Positions 27,692 to 39,003 are shown, numbered from the stretch's first letter. The stretch is DNA of 64,000 bases from Mycolicibacterium frederiksbergense (GCF_012223425.1 NZ_CP038799.1:1736001-1800000), one strand, 5' to 3'. Numbers and translations are program-made. The notes: generated by a model not told the origin, from the sequence alone.

Positions 27692-29668
27692 ATGTCCAGT
27701 CGCATCTCCTGGCTCGTGGCGTTACTCGTGATCGTCGCCTCCGGCGCCGGCCTCGGCCTGCTCAGCGGTGGGGACTCCGCCTCACAGTCGCCGGTGGCGG
27801 TGCCCGCCGATGCGGAATCGGCCCGCGCCGACGCCCTGCGGGCCGAATTTCCCGGCGGCGACAGCGCTCCCGCCATCATCGTGTTCACCCGGACCGACGG
27901 CGGCCCACTACGCCCGACAGACATCGCCGCGGCAGGCCCCGGCGCGCAGGTGTCGCAGGACGGACTCGCCGCAGTGTCGGTCTCCCCGCTGTCGACCGAC
28001 CTGTCCGGGTTCGCCCTCAATGACGCGGTCTCCGAGTTGCGCACCCAGACCGCCGAACGGCTACCGGAAGGCCTGCAGGCGCAGGTGACCGGCGGCCCGG
28101 CCTTCGGTGCCGATATCGCGAATTCCTTTGCCGGAGCGAATATCACCCTGCTCGCGGTGACCGCCGCGGTGGTGGCCCTGCTGCTGATCATCACCTACCG
28201 CTCCCCGGTCCTGTGGCTGGTGCCACTGCTGGTGATCGCGTTCGCCGACCGGGTCGGCTCCGTGGTCGGCACCGCGGTGGCCTCCGGCCTGGGCCTGAAC
28301 CCGGACGGATCGACGGGTGGCATCACCAGCGTGCTGGTGTTCGGCGCTGGCACCAACTATGCGCTGCTACTCACCTCGCGCTATCGCGAGGAATTGGGCC
28401 GCTCGGCCGATCACCGCGATGCGCTGCGGGTCGCCACCCGCGCGGCCGGCCCCGCGATTCTCGCCAGCAACGCCACGGTCGTGCTGGCGCTGCTCACCCT
28501 TGCATTCGCCACGGCCCCCTCCAACCGCAGCCTCGGTGTACAGGCCGCGGCGGGCCTGGTGGTGGCGGCCATCTTCGTACTCCTGGTGTTACCGCCCTTC
28601 CTCGGGCTGTTCGGCAAGAAACTGTTCTGGCCGTTCATCCCACAGGTGGGCGACCAGGCCCTGACCGACAGCGGTCTCTGGCACCGGGTCGCGTCCTGGG
28701 TGGCGGGCCGTCCCGGCTGGGTGTCCGCCGGCGCGCTCGGCGTGCTGGTCGCACTGTGCTTCGGGCTGGTGGGCACGCCGGTCGGCCTGTCGCAGACCGA
28801 ACAGTTCCGGGTGCAGGCCGAATCGGTCAGCGGCTACGACACGCTGGCTCAACACTTTCCGAGCGGACTGACCGATCCCGCGCTGGTGATCGCACCCACC
28901 GACGACGCCGCCGCGGTCTCGTCCGCCATCACCGCAGTACCCGGGGTGGTCTCGGCCCGGCAGGCCGGGGAATCGGGCACCGGCCTGAGCCAATGGCAGG
29001 TGGTCCTGCAGGCCGAACCGGCGTCGGATGAGGCGTTCGAAACCGTTGATGCGCTGCGTAGTTCGGTGCAGTCCGTCAGCCCCGACGCCCTGGTCGGCGG
29101 GTCCGACGCCAAGGCACGGGATTCGGCGTCGGCGGCGCAGCGCGACCGCATGGTGGTCATCCCCGCGATCCTGGCCGTGGTGCTCGCCGTGCTCTTCGTG
29201 CTGCTCCGTTCCGCCTTGGCTCCACTGGTCCTGGTGTCGGTGACGGTGCTGAGCGCACTTGCCGCGCTGGGGATCGGCGGCTGGGCCAGTGTGCACCTGT
29301 TCGGTTTCCCCGCCTTGGACAACAGCACTCCGCTGTTCGCGTTCCTGTTCCTGGTGGCACTCGGGGTGGACTACACGATCTTCCTGGTGACACGGGCGCG
29401 CGAGGAGACACCGGAATTCGGCAACCGGGAGGGCATCGTGCGCGCCGTGTCGGCGACCGGCGCCGTCATCACCAGTGCCGGCATCGTGCTGGCCGCGGTG
29501 TTCTGCGTGCTGGGCGTGCTTCCGCTGATCGTGCTGACGCAGATCGGCATCATCGTCGGCCTCGGCATTCTGCTGGACACCTTCCTGGTGCGCACGGTCA
29601 TCATCCCGGCACTGTTCACCCTCATCGGTCCGCGCATCTGGGCTCCGGGGTTGCACGCCGAACGCTAG
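27692..29668 (+). CDS. MMPL-family RND transporter
   Basis: A 658-residue membrane protein in the small MmpL/YdfJ size range with two repeats of about six helices and two extracytoplasmic domains. The helix-10 proton-relay motif LVALGVDYTIFLVTRAREE is intact. The equivalent helix-4 motif reads FGAGTNYALLLTSRYREEL, with Asn222 where many MmpL proteins have Asp. Such transporters export lipids or hydrophobic drugs by proton motive force. It is the first gene of a tight operon with an alpha/beta hydrolase, a P450 and a ferredoxin, and is divergent from a MarR regulator. Export of a substrate or product of that enzyme set is inferred. Confidence 0.9.
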   Translation: MSSRISWLVALLVIVASGAGLGLLSGGDSASQSPVAVPADAESARADALRAEFPGGDSAPAIIVFTRTDGGPLRPTDIAAAGPGAQVSQDGLAAVSVSPLSTDLSGFALNDAVSELRTQTAERLPEGLQAQVTGGPAFGADIANSFAGANITLLAVTAAVVALLLIITYRSPVLWLVPLLVIAFADRVGSVVGTAVASGLGLNPDGSTGGITSVLVFGAGTNYALLLTSRYREELGRSADHRDALRVATRAAGPAILASNATVVLALLTLAFATAPSNRSLGVQAAAGLVVAAIFVLLVLPPFLGLFGKKLFWPFIPQVGDQALTDSGLWHRVASWVAGRPGWVSAGALGVLVALCFGLVGTPVGLSQTEQFRVQAESVSGYDTLAQHFPSGLTDPALVIAPTDDAAAVSSAITAVPGVVSARQAGESGTGLSQWQVVLQAEPASDEAFETVDALRSSVQSVSPDALVGGSDAKARDSASAAQRDRMVVIPAILAVVLAVLFVLLRSALAPLVLVSVTVLSALAALGIGGWASVHLFGFPALDNSTPLFAFLFLVALGVDYTIFLVTRAREETPEFGNREGIVRAVSATGAVITSAGIVLAAVFCVLGVLPLIVLTQIGIIVGLGILLDTFLVRTVIIPALFTLIGPRIWAPGLHAER

Positions 29669-29669
29669 C

Positions 29670-30485
29670 GTGGTGGCCGTGGAGTCACGGACCGTTGCGA
29701 CGCGGCTGGGACGGCTGCGCGTGCAGACCGCCGGATCTGGTGAGGCCATGCTGTTCTGGCCGAGCCTGCTGATGACCGGCGATATGTGGGCCGGGCAGGC
29801 CGCGGCGTTCCGTGACCGTGCGCAGGTGGTGCTGATCGATCCACCCGGACACGGGTCCAGCGAAAAGCTCTCGGGTACATTCACTTTCGACGATTGCGCG
29901 CAGACCGTGCTGGACGTCCTGGACGGGCTGGGCATCGAGCGGGCCCATGTCATCGGGAATTCCTGGGGCGGCATGATCGGCGGAACGTTCGCCGCCAGGC
30001 ACCCGGACCGGATCGGCCGGGCGGTCTTGATGAACTGCACCGCGTCGCCGGCCGGGCGTCGTCAGCGCGTCGAGTACGGGCTGCTGTTGCGGATGGCGAA
30101 GCTGCTCGGCGGTATTCGCGGGCCGTTGACGGGACAGGTACTCAAGGCCTTCCTCGGGCCGACGACATGTCGCGACCGGCCCGACGTGGTGGCGTTCGTG
30201 CGGGACGCCGCGCGCGCCGTGGACCTGGACTCCAGTGCCTGGGCGGTGACCAGCGTGGTGCCGCGGCGGCCGGATCAACGCGCGCTGCTCGCGGCGGTGC
30301 GCACCCCGGTGCTCGTGGTGGCGGGCGCCGAGGACGCGACCTTCCCGGTCGCCGAGACGCTGGAGATGGCCGACGCCATTCCCGGTGCGGCAACCGCGGT
30401 GCTCGACGGCGTCGCGCATCTGGCCGCCCTGGAGAATCCGCGCCTCGTCAACGCGCTGATCAAGGACTTTGTGTTCAACGCGTAG
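29670..30485 (+). CDS. Alpha/beta-hydrolase-fold enzyme
   Basis: A 271-residue hydrolase with the catalytic triad visible: nucleophile Ser in HVIGNSWGGMIGG, Asp in VVAGAEDATFP and His in LDGVAHLAALENP. The oxyanion loop FWPSLLMTGDMW and the DPPGHGSS segment are standard for esterases, C-C hydrolases and lactonases. It begins one base after the MMPL stop (GTG 29670; GTG 29679 is also possible) and is followed 9 bases later by the P450. Substrate unknown; it may hydrolyse an ester or lactone linked to the P450 substrate. Confidence 0.88.
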   Translation: MVAVESRTVATRLGRLRVQTAGSGEAMLFWPSLLMTGDMWAGQAAAFRDRAQVVLIDPPGHGSSEKLSGTFTFDDCAQTVLDVLDGLGIERAHVIGNSWGGMIGGTFAARHPDRIGRAVLMNCTASPAGRRQRVEYGLLLRMAKLLGGIRGPLTGQVLKAFLGPTTCRDRPDVVAFVRDAARAVDLDSSAWAVTSVVPRRPDQRALLAAVRTPVLVVAGAEDATFPVAETLEMADAIPGAATAVLDGVAHLAALENPRLVNALIKDFVFNA

Positions 30486-30494
30486 CGTGTGTGC

Positions 30495-31700
30495 ATGACA
30501 GAAGCAGCAGTTCTGCCGCCGGTCCACATGCGGCGCAACGGCTTCGACCCGGTGCCCGAACTCGGAGCGATCCGCGACGGAACCGGCGTGCAATCGGTCG
30601 TCAGCGCCCTCGGCAACACCGTGTACCTGGTGACCCGGCACGACGACGTCAAAGCCGTTCTCGCCGATCACGAGCATTTCTCCAATGCGCGGCCACCGGG
30701 CTTCACCCTGCCCGGGGCGCCGGAAATGTCCACGGAGGAACTGGCCAGGACGCGCGCGGGGAATCTGCTCGGCCAGGATCCACCCGAGCATCAGCGGTTG
30801 CGCAGGCTGCTCACCCCCGAGTTCACCATCCGCCGGATGAAGCGTCTGGAGCCCCGGATCACCGAGATCGTCGACGAGCACCTCGACGCCATGGCGGCCG
30901 GAGGCGCTCCCGCCGATCTGGTGGCCGAATTCGCCTTGCCTGTACCGTCATTGGTGATCTGCGAGCTGCTCGGTGTGCCCTACGGCGACCGGGATGACTT
31001 CCAACACCGCTCGGCCCGCCAGCTCGATCTGTCGCTGCCGATCGCGGAGCGCATGCAGCTGCAACAGCAGAGCCGCAGCTACATGCACAGCCTGGTGCAG
31101 CGAGCCCGGAAGGCGCCCGGTGAGGACATCCTCGGCATGCTCGTGCGTGAGCACGGCGATTCGCTGAGCGATGACGAGCTGGTCGGCATCGCCGGGCTGC
31201 TGCTGCTCGCCGGGCACGAGACCACGTCGAACATGCTGGGGCTGGGCACTCTTGCGCTTTTGCGCAGGCCCGACCAGCTGGCTCTGGTGCGCGATGATCC
31301 GGATGCCATCGGGCCCGCGATGGAGGAGCTGTTGCGTTGGATGTCGGTGGTGCACCATGCCATTCCACGGTTCGCCACCGCCGATGTGGAGGTGGCCGGC
31401 GTGGCCATTCCCTCGGGTTCACTGGTCTTCGCGTCGTTGCCCGCGGGCAATCGCGACCCCGCGTTCATCGACCGGCCCGACGAGTTGGATGTGCGCCGGG
31501 GTGCGCCGGGGCACCTCGCATTCGGCCACGGAGTGCACCACTGCCTGGGTGCGCCGCTGGCCCGGATGGAGATGCGCATCGCCTTCCCCGCTCTGTTCAA
31601 GCGCTTCCCCAGCCTGGCGCTGGCCGAACCGTTCGAAGATATCGAGTTCCGGGACTTCCACTTCATCTACGGACTACGGTCACTCCCAGTGAGGTGGTGA
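30495..31700 (+). CDS. Cytochrome P450
   Basis: A 401-residue soluble bacterial P450. The oxygen-binding I-helix reads GLLLLAGHETTSNML, the ExxR motif is EELLRW, and the haem-cysteine loop is FGHGVHHCLGAPLARMEMR. ATG 30495 is used; a GTG two codons upstream is possible. Two bases separate it from a 3Fe-4S ferredoxin gene, its likely electron donor; no ferredoxin reductase is in the window. Coupling to a hydrolase and an MMPL transporter under a MarR regulator suggests oxidation of a hydrophobic compound. I cannot assign a CYP family by eye. Confidence 0.95.
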   Translation: MTEAAVLPPVHMRRNGFDPVPELGAIRDGTGVQSVVSALGNTVYLVTRHDDVKAVLADHEHFSNARPPGFTLPGAPEMSTEELARTRAGNLLGQDPPEHQRLRRLLTPEFTIRRMKRLEPRITEIVDEHLDAMAAGGAPADLVAEFALPVPSLVICELLGVPYGDRDDFQHRSARQLDLSLPIAERMQLQQQSRSYMHSLVQRARKAPGEDILGMLVREHGDSLSDDELVGIAGLLLLAGHETTSNMLGLGTLALLRRPDQLALVRDDPDAIGPAMEELLRWMSVVHHAIPRFATADVEVAGVAIPSGSLVFASLPAGNRDPAFIDRPDELDVRRGAPGHLAFGHGVHHCLGAPLARMEMRIAFPALFKRFPSLALAEPFEDIEFRDFHFIYGLRSLPVRW

Positions 31701-31702
31701 CG

Positions 31703-31894
31703 ATGAAAGTTGAAGCTGACCAGGACTCCTGTATCACTGCCGGCAACTGCGTGATGGTGGCCGATGCGGTGTTCGATCAGGACGACGACGGCGTGGTGGT
31801 GGTACTCACCGACGAGGTGCCTGCCGGCGAAGAGGAACATGCCCGCGAGGCCGTCAAGCTGTGCCCCGCGTCGGCGTTGAAGCTGCTGGATTAA
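31703..31894 (+). CDS. 3Fe-4S ferredoxin, P450 partner
   Basis: A 63-residue acidic ferredoxin. Cys10 and Cys16 in SCITAGNC with Ala13 in between (CxxAxxC) and Cys54 in KLCPASAL are the arrangement of single-cluster [3Fe-4S] ferredoxins that serve actinobacterial P450s. A GAGGTGGTGACG ribosome site precedes ATG 31703, and the gene follows the P450 by 2 bases. It probably passes electrons from a host ferredoxin reductase to that P450. Confidence 0.93.
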   Translation: MKVEADQDSCITAGNCVMVADAVFDQDDDGVVVVLTDEVPAGEEEHAREAVKLCPASALKLLD

Positions 31895-32036
31895 TTGCCC
31901 AAGCTCAGCGAGTAGTGACCGGGCCTGCCAACGCACCGATCAGAAGCACCTTCGCCGACGTGACCGCGGGTGAAACCTACTCGAATGACTTATCCACAGC
32001 CTGAAAAATGCTGCTGCCAATGTCCGACTCGGCCGG

Positions 32037-32042
32037 TAAAAT
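32037..32042 (+). promoter_or_regulatory. -10 element TAAAAT, probable leaderless promoter
   Basis: TAAAAT matches the mycobacterial TANNNT -10 consensus and ends 7 bases before ATG 32050. Transcription would therefore start at or next to the start codon. This is why the downstream DUF222 gene is annotated from 32050 rather than from ATGs at 32008 or 32023. Confidence 0.55.
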
Positions 32043-32049
32043 AGCACAT

Positions 32050-33786
32050 ATGTTCGAAGTCTTGGATCGTGGCGCACTCGCCGGGCTGAGCGATGAGGCG
32101 CTCATCTCCGCGGTCACCACCATGACCCGGACCGAGGCGAGGGCCGCCGCGCAGCGTTTGGCCCTGATCGGCGAGGTGATCGCCCGCCAATGCGATGACG
32201 AGGACGACACCAGCGCTCATCAGGTGATCGATGGGTGGGCGTGGGCGCAGGCCGCGGTGTCTGCGGCCTGCAACCTGAACTCGCATGCGGCGTCCAAGCA
32301 GATGCGCATCGCCCAAGCCCTGCGCGACCGGCTCCCGCGGACCGCGGCCCTGTTCGCCGAGGGGCTCATCTCGGCGAGGGTGATCGATGCGATCACCTGG
32401 CGCACCCACCTCGTCGTCGACGAGGACGCGCTGGGGTTGATCGACACCGCCATCTCCGGGGAAGCCAGCCAGTACGGGGCGCATTCGGAGAAGCAACTGA
32501 TCGGCGCGGTGGATCTGTGGGTGGAGAAATTCGACCCCGACGCCGTGGTGCGCTCTAAGCGGGCGGCCAAGGACCTGTACGTCGAGTTCGATGACAAGGA
32601 TGACCCGAACGGGGTGGCCTCGTTCTGGGGGCGGCTGCGCATCACCGACAAAAAGATCCTCGAACAACGCCTCAACAACCTGGCCGACACCGTCTGCGCC
32701 AATGATCCCCGCAAGCGCGGGGAACTGCGCGCCGCCGCGCTGGCGGCATTGGGTGTGGTCGGGCCCGCCCTGGAGCGCCTGACCTGCGAATGCGGGGACG
32801 CCGGCTGTGCGGGCAGCGGGAAAGACCCACGCGCGGGCGCACTCACCATCTACGCGCTCACCGACCAAGTACCCACCGCCAGTGAAGACCGCCCCCGCCA
32901 AACCAGGCCGGGTGCTGCGGGCACCCCAGACTCCGAGCCAACCGCGACCGAGGCCGCGCCAGAGGAAAAGGAGCAGGCCGCCGAGCGCGAACCACAGACT
33001 CCGGCCGCGGAATCCGAACCCGCTGCACCCGAGCACCAGCCGCAGACACCGGCCGCGGAGTTTGAGCCCGTTGGGCCGTCCGAACCCGCCGAACCTGCGG
33101 CCCGCAATGAATCCATCGCGCCGGCTGCCCGCACCGAATCGGCTGCCACCACCGAGCCTGCCGCGCCCGCGACCTGCAACCCCAGCCCCGCCGTCACGCT
33201 CGACGGCGCCATCATCCCCGCCGCCATGCTCGCCGAACTCATCGCCGCCGGCGCCACCATCAAACCGCTATCGGAGATCGCCGACCTGCCCGCCGAACCC
33301 CGATACCGGCCCTCGACAGCCTTGACCGCGTTCGTCCGGATGCGCGCCATGACCTGCAGCTTCCCCGGCTGCAACCGCGCCGCACACCGCTGCGACTTGG
33401 ATCATCTGACCCCGTGGCCGGCCGGAGCGACGCATCCGGGCAACCTCGGGCCGCTATGCCGTCTGCACCACTTGATCAAGACCTTCGGCGGCTGGACCCC
33501 CACCGCCCAACCCGACGGCACCACCCACTGGAGCGCACCCACCGGGCACCGCTATCAGAAAGCCCCCGGCGCGGCAATCCTGTTCCCGCACTGGAACATC
33601 CAGACACCCATCCCACGAAAACGGGCCATCACCCTCATCAACGACACCGACCGCGACACCAAGATGCCGGTCCGACAACGCACCCGCGCACAAGACCGCG
33701 CCCAACGCATCACCACCGAACGCACACACAACCAACTCCAACGCGCCCTCGAACGCGCCGAAAGTGACAGCGACCCACCCTTTTAG
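32050..33786 (+). CDS. DUF222/HNH endonuclease-domain protein (13E12 type)
   Basis: A 578-residue protein with a DUF222 domain in the first half (ALAGLSDEALISAVTTMTRTEARAAAQRLALIGEVIARQ through LRITDKKILEQRLNNLADTVC) and a C-terminal HNH nuclease motif: SFPGCNRAAHRCDLDHLTPWPAGATHPGNLGPLCRLHHLIKTFGGW. Between them lies a Pro/Ala/Glu-rich linker of about 90 residues with repeated PQTPAAE units. The family is highly multicopy in mycobacteria (M. tuberculosis 13E12 repeats); its biological role is not established. It probably cuts DNA. The gene stands alone between ferredoxin and a convergent membrane protein. Confidence 0.9.
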   Translation: MFEVLDRGALAGLSDEALISAVTTMTRTEARAAAQRLALIGEVIARQCDDEDDTSAHQVIDGWAWAQAAVSAACNLNSHAASKQMRIAQALRDRLPRTAALFAEGLISARVIDAITWRTHLVVDEDALGLIDTAISGEASQYGAHSEKQLIGAVDLWVEKFDPDAVVRSKRAAKDLYVEFDDKDDPNGVASFWGRLRITDKKILEQRLNNLADTVCANDPRKRGELRAAALAALGVVGPALERLTCECGDAGCAGSGKDPRAGALTIYALTDQVPTASEDRPRQTRPGAAGTPDSEPTATEAAPEEKEQAAEREPQTPAAESEPAAPEHQPQTPAAEFEPVGPSEPAEPAARNESIAPAARTESAATTEPAAPATCNPSPAVTLDGAIIPAAMLAELIAAGATIKPLSEIADLPAEPRYRPSTALTAFVRMRAMTCSFPGCNRAAHRCDLDHLTPWPAGATHPGNLGPLCRLHHLIKTFGGWTPTAQPDGTTHWSAPTGHRYQKAPGAAILFPHWNIQTPIPRKRAITLINDTDRDTKMPVRQRTRAQDRAQRITTERTHNQLQRALERAESDSDPPF

Positions 33787-33792
33787 CGCTCT

Positions 33793-34482
33793 TTAGCGGC
33801 TGATCTCCCCTGGGCCGTCGTGGTGCAGGTCGATCACTCCGGCCCGCGTCAGGAGAAGCATGCTGACCACCAGAACCCACAGCGGGAAGGCCAGCACCAC
33901 CCACATGCTTACCCCACCGGAGATCAGAAGGCTCACCGCCACAAGGTAAGTCACGATGACCAGCCAGCGCGGCATCAAGCCGGTTCGAAGCCAGATGGTG
34001 GCCAGCGAGATCATGAACACCGCCCCCATCCGCAGTGCATAGGTGGTGGTGAGACTCTCGAGCATGCCCTGACCGAAAACCGCGAGTTCATCGCGGACGG
34101 TCACATCCGGCAAGCCGACCCTGGTGGCGACCAGCCCCGCACCGACGGCCGACGACACGAACATCATTGCCAGGAACAACAATCCGCTGCCGATGAACAC
34201 AGTGGAGAAGAACTTGTCCTCATAGCTGCCGAAACCGTCACGGATGACGCCGATGAACCAGAGGAACGTGATGCCTGCGAACGGCATCAGCACCGAAGCC
34301 AACTTCAGCTGGCCGCTCGCCCCGGCGATCCACTGCGATCCGTGCTCGGCACCCTCGGGCAGGGCAGTCCGGATCAACGCGAGCGCGGTCCCGAACAGCA
34401 ACGCGAACAGTACACCGGCCACCGCCGCCGCCCGCGGCGTGCTGAGCTTGCGAAGGTGCCGGTCCGACGGGTGTGTGGTCAC
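33793..34482 (-). CDS. Polytopic membrane protein, unknown function
   Basis: A 229-residue protein with about six hydrophobic helices (AAAVAGVLFALLFGTALALI; ASVLMPFAGITFLWFIGVI; FFSTVFIGSGLLFLAMMFVSSAVGAGLV; the last two are close together at the C-terminus). I do not recognise a named family. It ends 6 bases after the convergent DUF222 gene and is 18 bases downstream of nothing obvious on its own strand, so it may be monocistronic. GC content and codon use are like the neighbours. Confidence 0.75.
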   Translation of the reverse strand: MTTHPSDRHLRKLSTPRAAAVAGVLFALLFGTALALIRTALPEGAEHGSQWIAGASGQLKLASVLMPFAGITFLWFIGVIRDGFGSYEDKFFSTVFIGSGLLFLAMMFVSSAVGAGLVATRVGLPDVTVRDELAVFGQGMLESLTTTYALRMGAVFMISLATIWLRTGLMPRWLVIVTYLVAVSLLISGGVSMWVVLAFPLWVLVVSMLLLTRAGVIDLHHDGPGEISR

Positions 34483-34500
34483 GCCGTCATGGTGACACGA

Positions 34501-37170
<2,670 letters not shown>

Positions 37171-37178
<8 letters not shown>

Positions 37179-37272
37179 CGAGCGCGCAGCGAGGAGGCCG
37201 GCGCATTCAGCACCGTCCGGTGACGAGCGCAGCGAGGAGGCCGGCGCATCCAGCACCGTCCGGTGACGAGCC
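37171..37272. repeat. Tandem repeat, two units of 43-45 bases plus a partial third
   Basis: Unit 1 (37171-37215) and unit 2 (37216-37258) both start TCCGGTGACGAGCG, contain CAGCGAGGAGGCCGGCGCAT and end CAGCACCG. They differ by a two-base indel and one substitution. A third partial copy (TCCGGTGACGAGC) follows. Unit 1 overlaps the stop codon of the upstream gene, so the first TGACGAG supplies its stop. The inner word GAGCGCAGCGAG relates it to the dispersed GTCGCTNCGCTC repeat seen elsewhere in the window. Confidence 0.75.
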
Positions 37273-37286
37273 GGTAGCGTCGACAC

Positions 37287-38066
37287 GTGAACATCCGTCC
37301 GCTGCACCAGTCGGTTCGACCCAGCCCGATTTTCCTCGGGATCGTCGCGCTCACACTCGCCGGCGGCGGGCTGGCCTGGTTCTGTGGGGACGCCATCGAA
37401 CCGCTCTCCTATGCCGCGGTGTTCGTCCTGGTGGTCGCGGGCTGGCTGGTGTCGCTGTGCCTGCACGAGTTCGGGCACGCCTACACCGCGTGGAAGTTCG
37501 GTGACCACGACATCGCGGTGCGCGGCTATCTGACGCTGAACCCGCTGAAGTACTCCAACCCGATGCTCTCGCTCGGGTTGCCGCTGCTGTTCATCGCCCT
37601 CGGCGGTATCGGACTGCCCGGCGGTGCGGTTTATGTGCGCACGGGCTGGATGACGGCACGGCAGCGCACCCAGGTCAGTTTGGCCGGCCCGCTGGCCAAC
37701 GTGGTGCTGGCGGTCCTGCTGTTGACGGCCGTGAGCCTGTTCTACGACCCGGACCACCTGGTGTTCTGGGGTGGGATGGCCTTCCTGGGCTTCCTTCAGG
37801 TGACCGCGGTGCTGCTGAACCTGCTCCCGATCCCCGGCCTGGACGGGTACGGCGCGTTGGAACCGCATCTCAAACCGGACACCCAGCGCGCGCTGGAACC
37901 CGCCAAGGGCTGGGGGTTCCTGATCCTGCTCGTCGTGCTGCTGGTGCCCCAGCTCAACCAGGTCTTCTTCGCGGTGGTGTTCTGGTTCGTCGACCTGTCC
38001 GGTATCAACGGATCGCTGGTGTCGATCGGCGGCGGACTGACCCGGTTCTGGTCGGCCTGGCTCTGA
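37287..38066 (+). CDS. Site-2-protease-like M50 membrane metallopeptidase (Rv0359 type)
   Basis: A 259-residue integral-membrane peptidase. The zinc motif HEFGHA in LCLHEFGHAYTAWKFGDHD is in an early helix, and the second site NLLPIPGLDGYGAL (NxxPxxxLDG) carries the third ligand. Six or so helices are visible. Short M50 proteins of this kind lack PDZ domains, and their substrates are unknown. It follows the tandem repeat and precedes the CDF exporter, each in the same orientation. Confidence 0.88.
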   Translation: MNIRPLHQSVRPSPIFLGIVALTLAGGGLAWFCGDAIEPLSYAAVFVLVVAGWLVSLCLHEFGHAYTAWKFGDHDIAVRGYLTLNPLKYSNPMLSLGLPLLFIALGGIGLPGGAVYVRTGWMTARQRTQVSLAGPLANVVLAVLLLTAVSLFYDPDHLVFWGGMAFLGFLQVTAVLLNLLPIPGLDGYGALEPHLKPDTQRALEPAKGWGFLILLVVLLVPQLNQVFFAVVFWFVDLSGINGSLVSIGGGLTRFWSAWL

Positions 38067-38069
38067 GTC

Positions 38070-38099
38070 TTGCAACATATGCGACTTTGCGCATATATT
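38070..38099 (+). promoter_or_regulatory. Promoter with ArsR/SmtB-type operator ATATGCG-N6-CGCATAT between -35 and -10
   Basis: TTGCAA (38070-38075) and TATATT (38094-38099) form a -35/-10 pair with 18-base spacing. The perfect inverted repeat ATATGCG-N6-CGCATAT (38077-38096) fills the spacer and touches the -10 box. TATATT ends 7 bases before ATG 38107, so the transcript is probably leaderless. The ATATG...CATAT form resembles operators of mycobacterial metal-sensing ArsR-SmtB repressors such as those controlling CDF exporters. Confidence 0.65.
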
Positions 38100-38106
38100 C
38101 GGCTGC

Positions 38107-39003
38107 ATGGGAGCTGGACACGACCACAGCCACGGCGGCGGTGACACGCGCGTCGGCCGGATGATCATCGGCGCGGCGATTCTCGCCGCGTTCTTCGTGC
38201 TGGAACTGGTCACCGCGCTGAAGATCAACTCGATCGCGCTGCTCGCCGACGCCGGGCACATGCTGACCGACCTGGTCGCGATGTTCATGGGCCTGACCGC
38301 CGTGCTGCTGGCCCGCCGCGGATCCACCTCCGCCGCCCGCACCTACGGCTGGCACCGCGCCGAGGTGTTCACCGCCGTGGCCAACGCGGCGCTGCTGCTC
38401 GGCGTCGCCGGGTTCATCCTCTACGAGGCATTCGAGCGGCTCGGGGATGCACCCGACGTGCCCGGTGTGCCGCTGATCGTCGTCGCCCTGGCCGGGCTGG
38501 CCGCCAACGCCGTCGTGGTGCTGCTGCTGCGCGCGGACTCCGAGCGCAGCCTGGCCGTCAAGGGCGCCTACATGGAGGTCGTCGCGGACACCCTCGGTAG
38601 CGTCGGCGTGCTGATCGCCGGCATCGTCACCGTCACCACCGGCTGGCCGTACGCCGATGTCGTCGTTGCGGTCCTGGTCGCCCTGTGGGTGCTGCCGCGC
38701 GCCTTCGCCCTCGCCAAGGCCGCCCTGCGGATCCTCAGCGAGTCGTCACCCGCCCACATCGATGTCGACGAGTTGCGCACCGCGTTGCGCGACGTCCCCG
38801 GCGTCACCGAGGTGCACGACCTGCACGTGTGGACGCTGGTACCCGGCCGCGACATGGCCACCGCGCATCTGACCAGCACCGACGACGCCGCCCGAGTCCT
38901 GGTGGACGCCCAGGCGGTGCTGGCCGCACGCGGTCTGGAACACGCCACGGTGCAGGTCGAGCCGCCCGGCGGCGTCGGCGATTGCGGCGCGAAAAACTGC
39001 TAG
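38107..39003 (+). CDS. Cation diffusion facilitator metal exporter
   Basis: A 298-residue CDF protein with six transmembrane helices, a His-rich start (GAGHDHSHGGGD), metal-site motifs ALLADAGHMLTDLV in helix 2 and YMEVVADTLGSVGV in helix 5 (Glu where ZitB-type proteins have His), and a cytoplasmic C-terminal ferredoxin-like domain (VPGVTEVHDLHVWTLVPGRDMATAHL). It exports Zn2+, Cd2+, Co2+, Ni2+ or Mn2+ in exchange for H+. The operator in its promoter suggests metal-responsive control. Its stop shares a CTAG with the convergent DUF3151 gene. Confidence 0.92.
   Translation: MGAGHDHSHGGGDTRVGRMIIGAAILAAFFVLELVTALKINSIALLADAGHMLTDLVAMFMGLTAVLLARRGSTSAARTYGWHRAEVFTAVANAALLLGVAGFILYEAFERLGDAPDVPGVPLIVVALAGLAANAVVVLLLRADSERSLAVKGAYMEVVADTLGSVGVLIAGIVTVTTGWPYADVVVAVLVALWVLPRAFALAKAALRILSESSPAHIDVDELRTALRDVPGVTEVHDLHVWTLVPGRDMATAHLTSTDDAARVLVDAQAVLAARGLEHATVQVEPPGGVGDCGAKNC

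Noticed and set aside
28589..30040. A 483-codon minus-strand frame opposite the MMPL and hydrolase genes
   Set aside because: Composition is typical of a GC-driven antisense frame, and the plus-strand genes have clear motifs.
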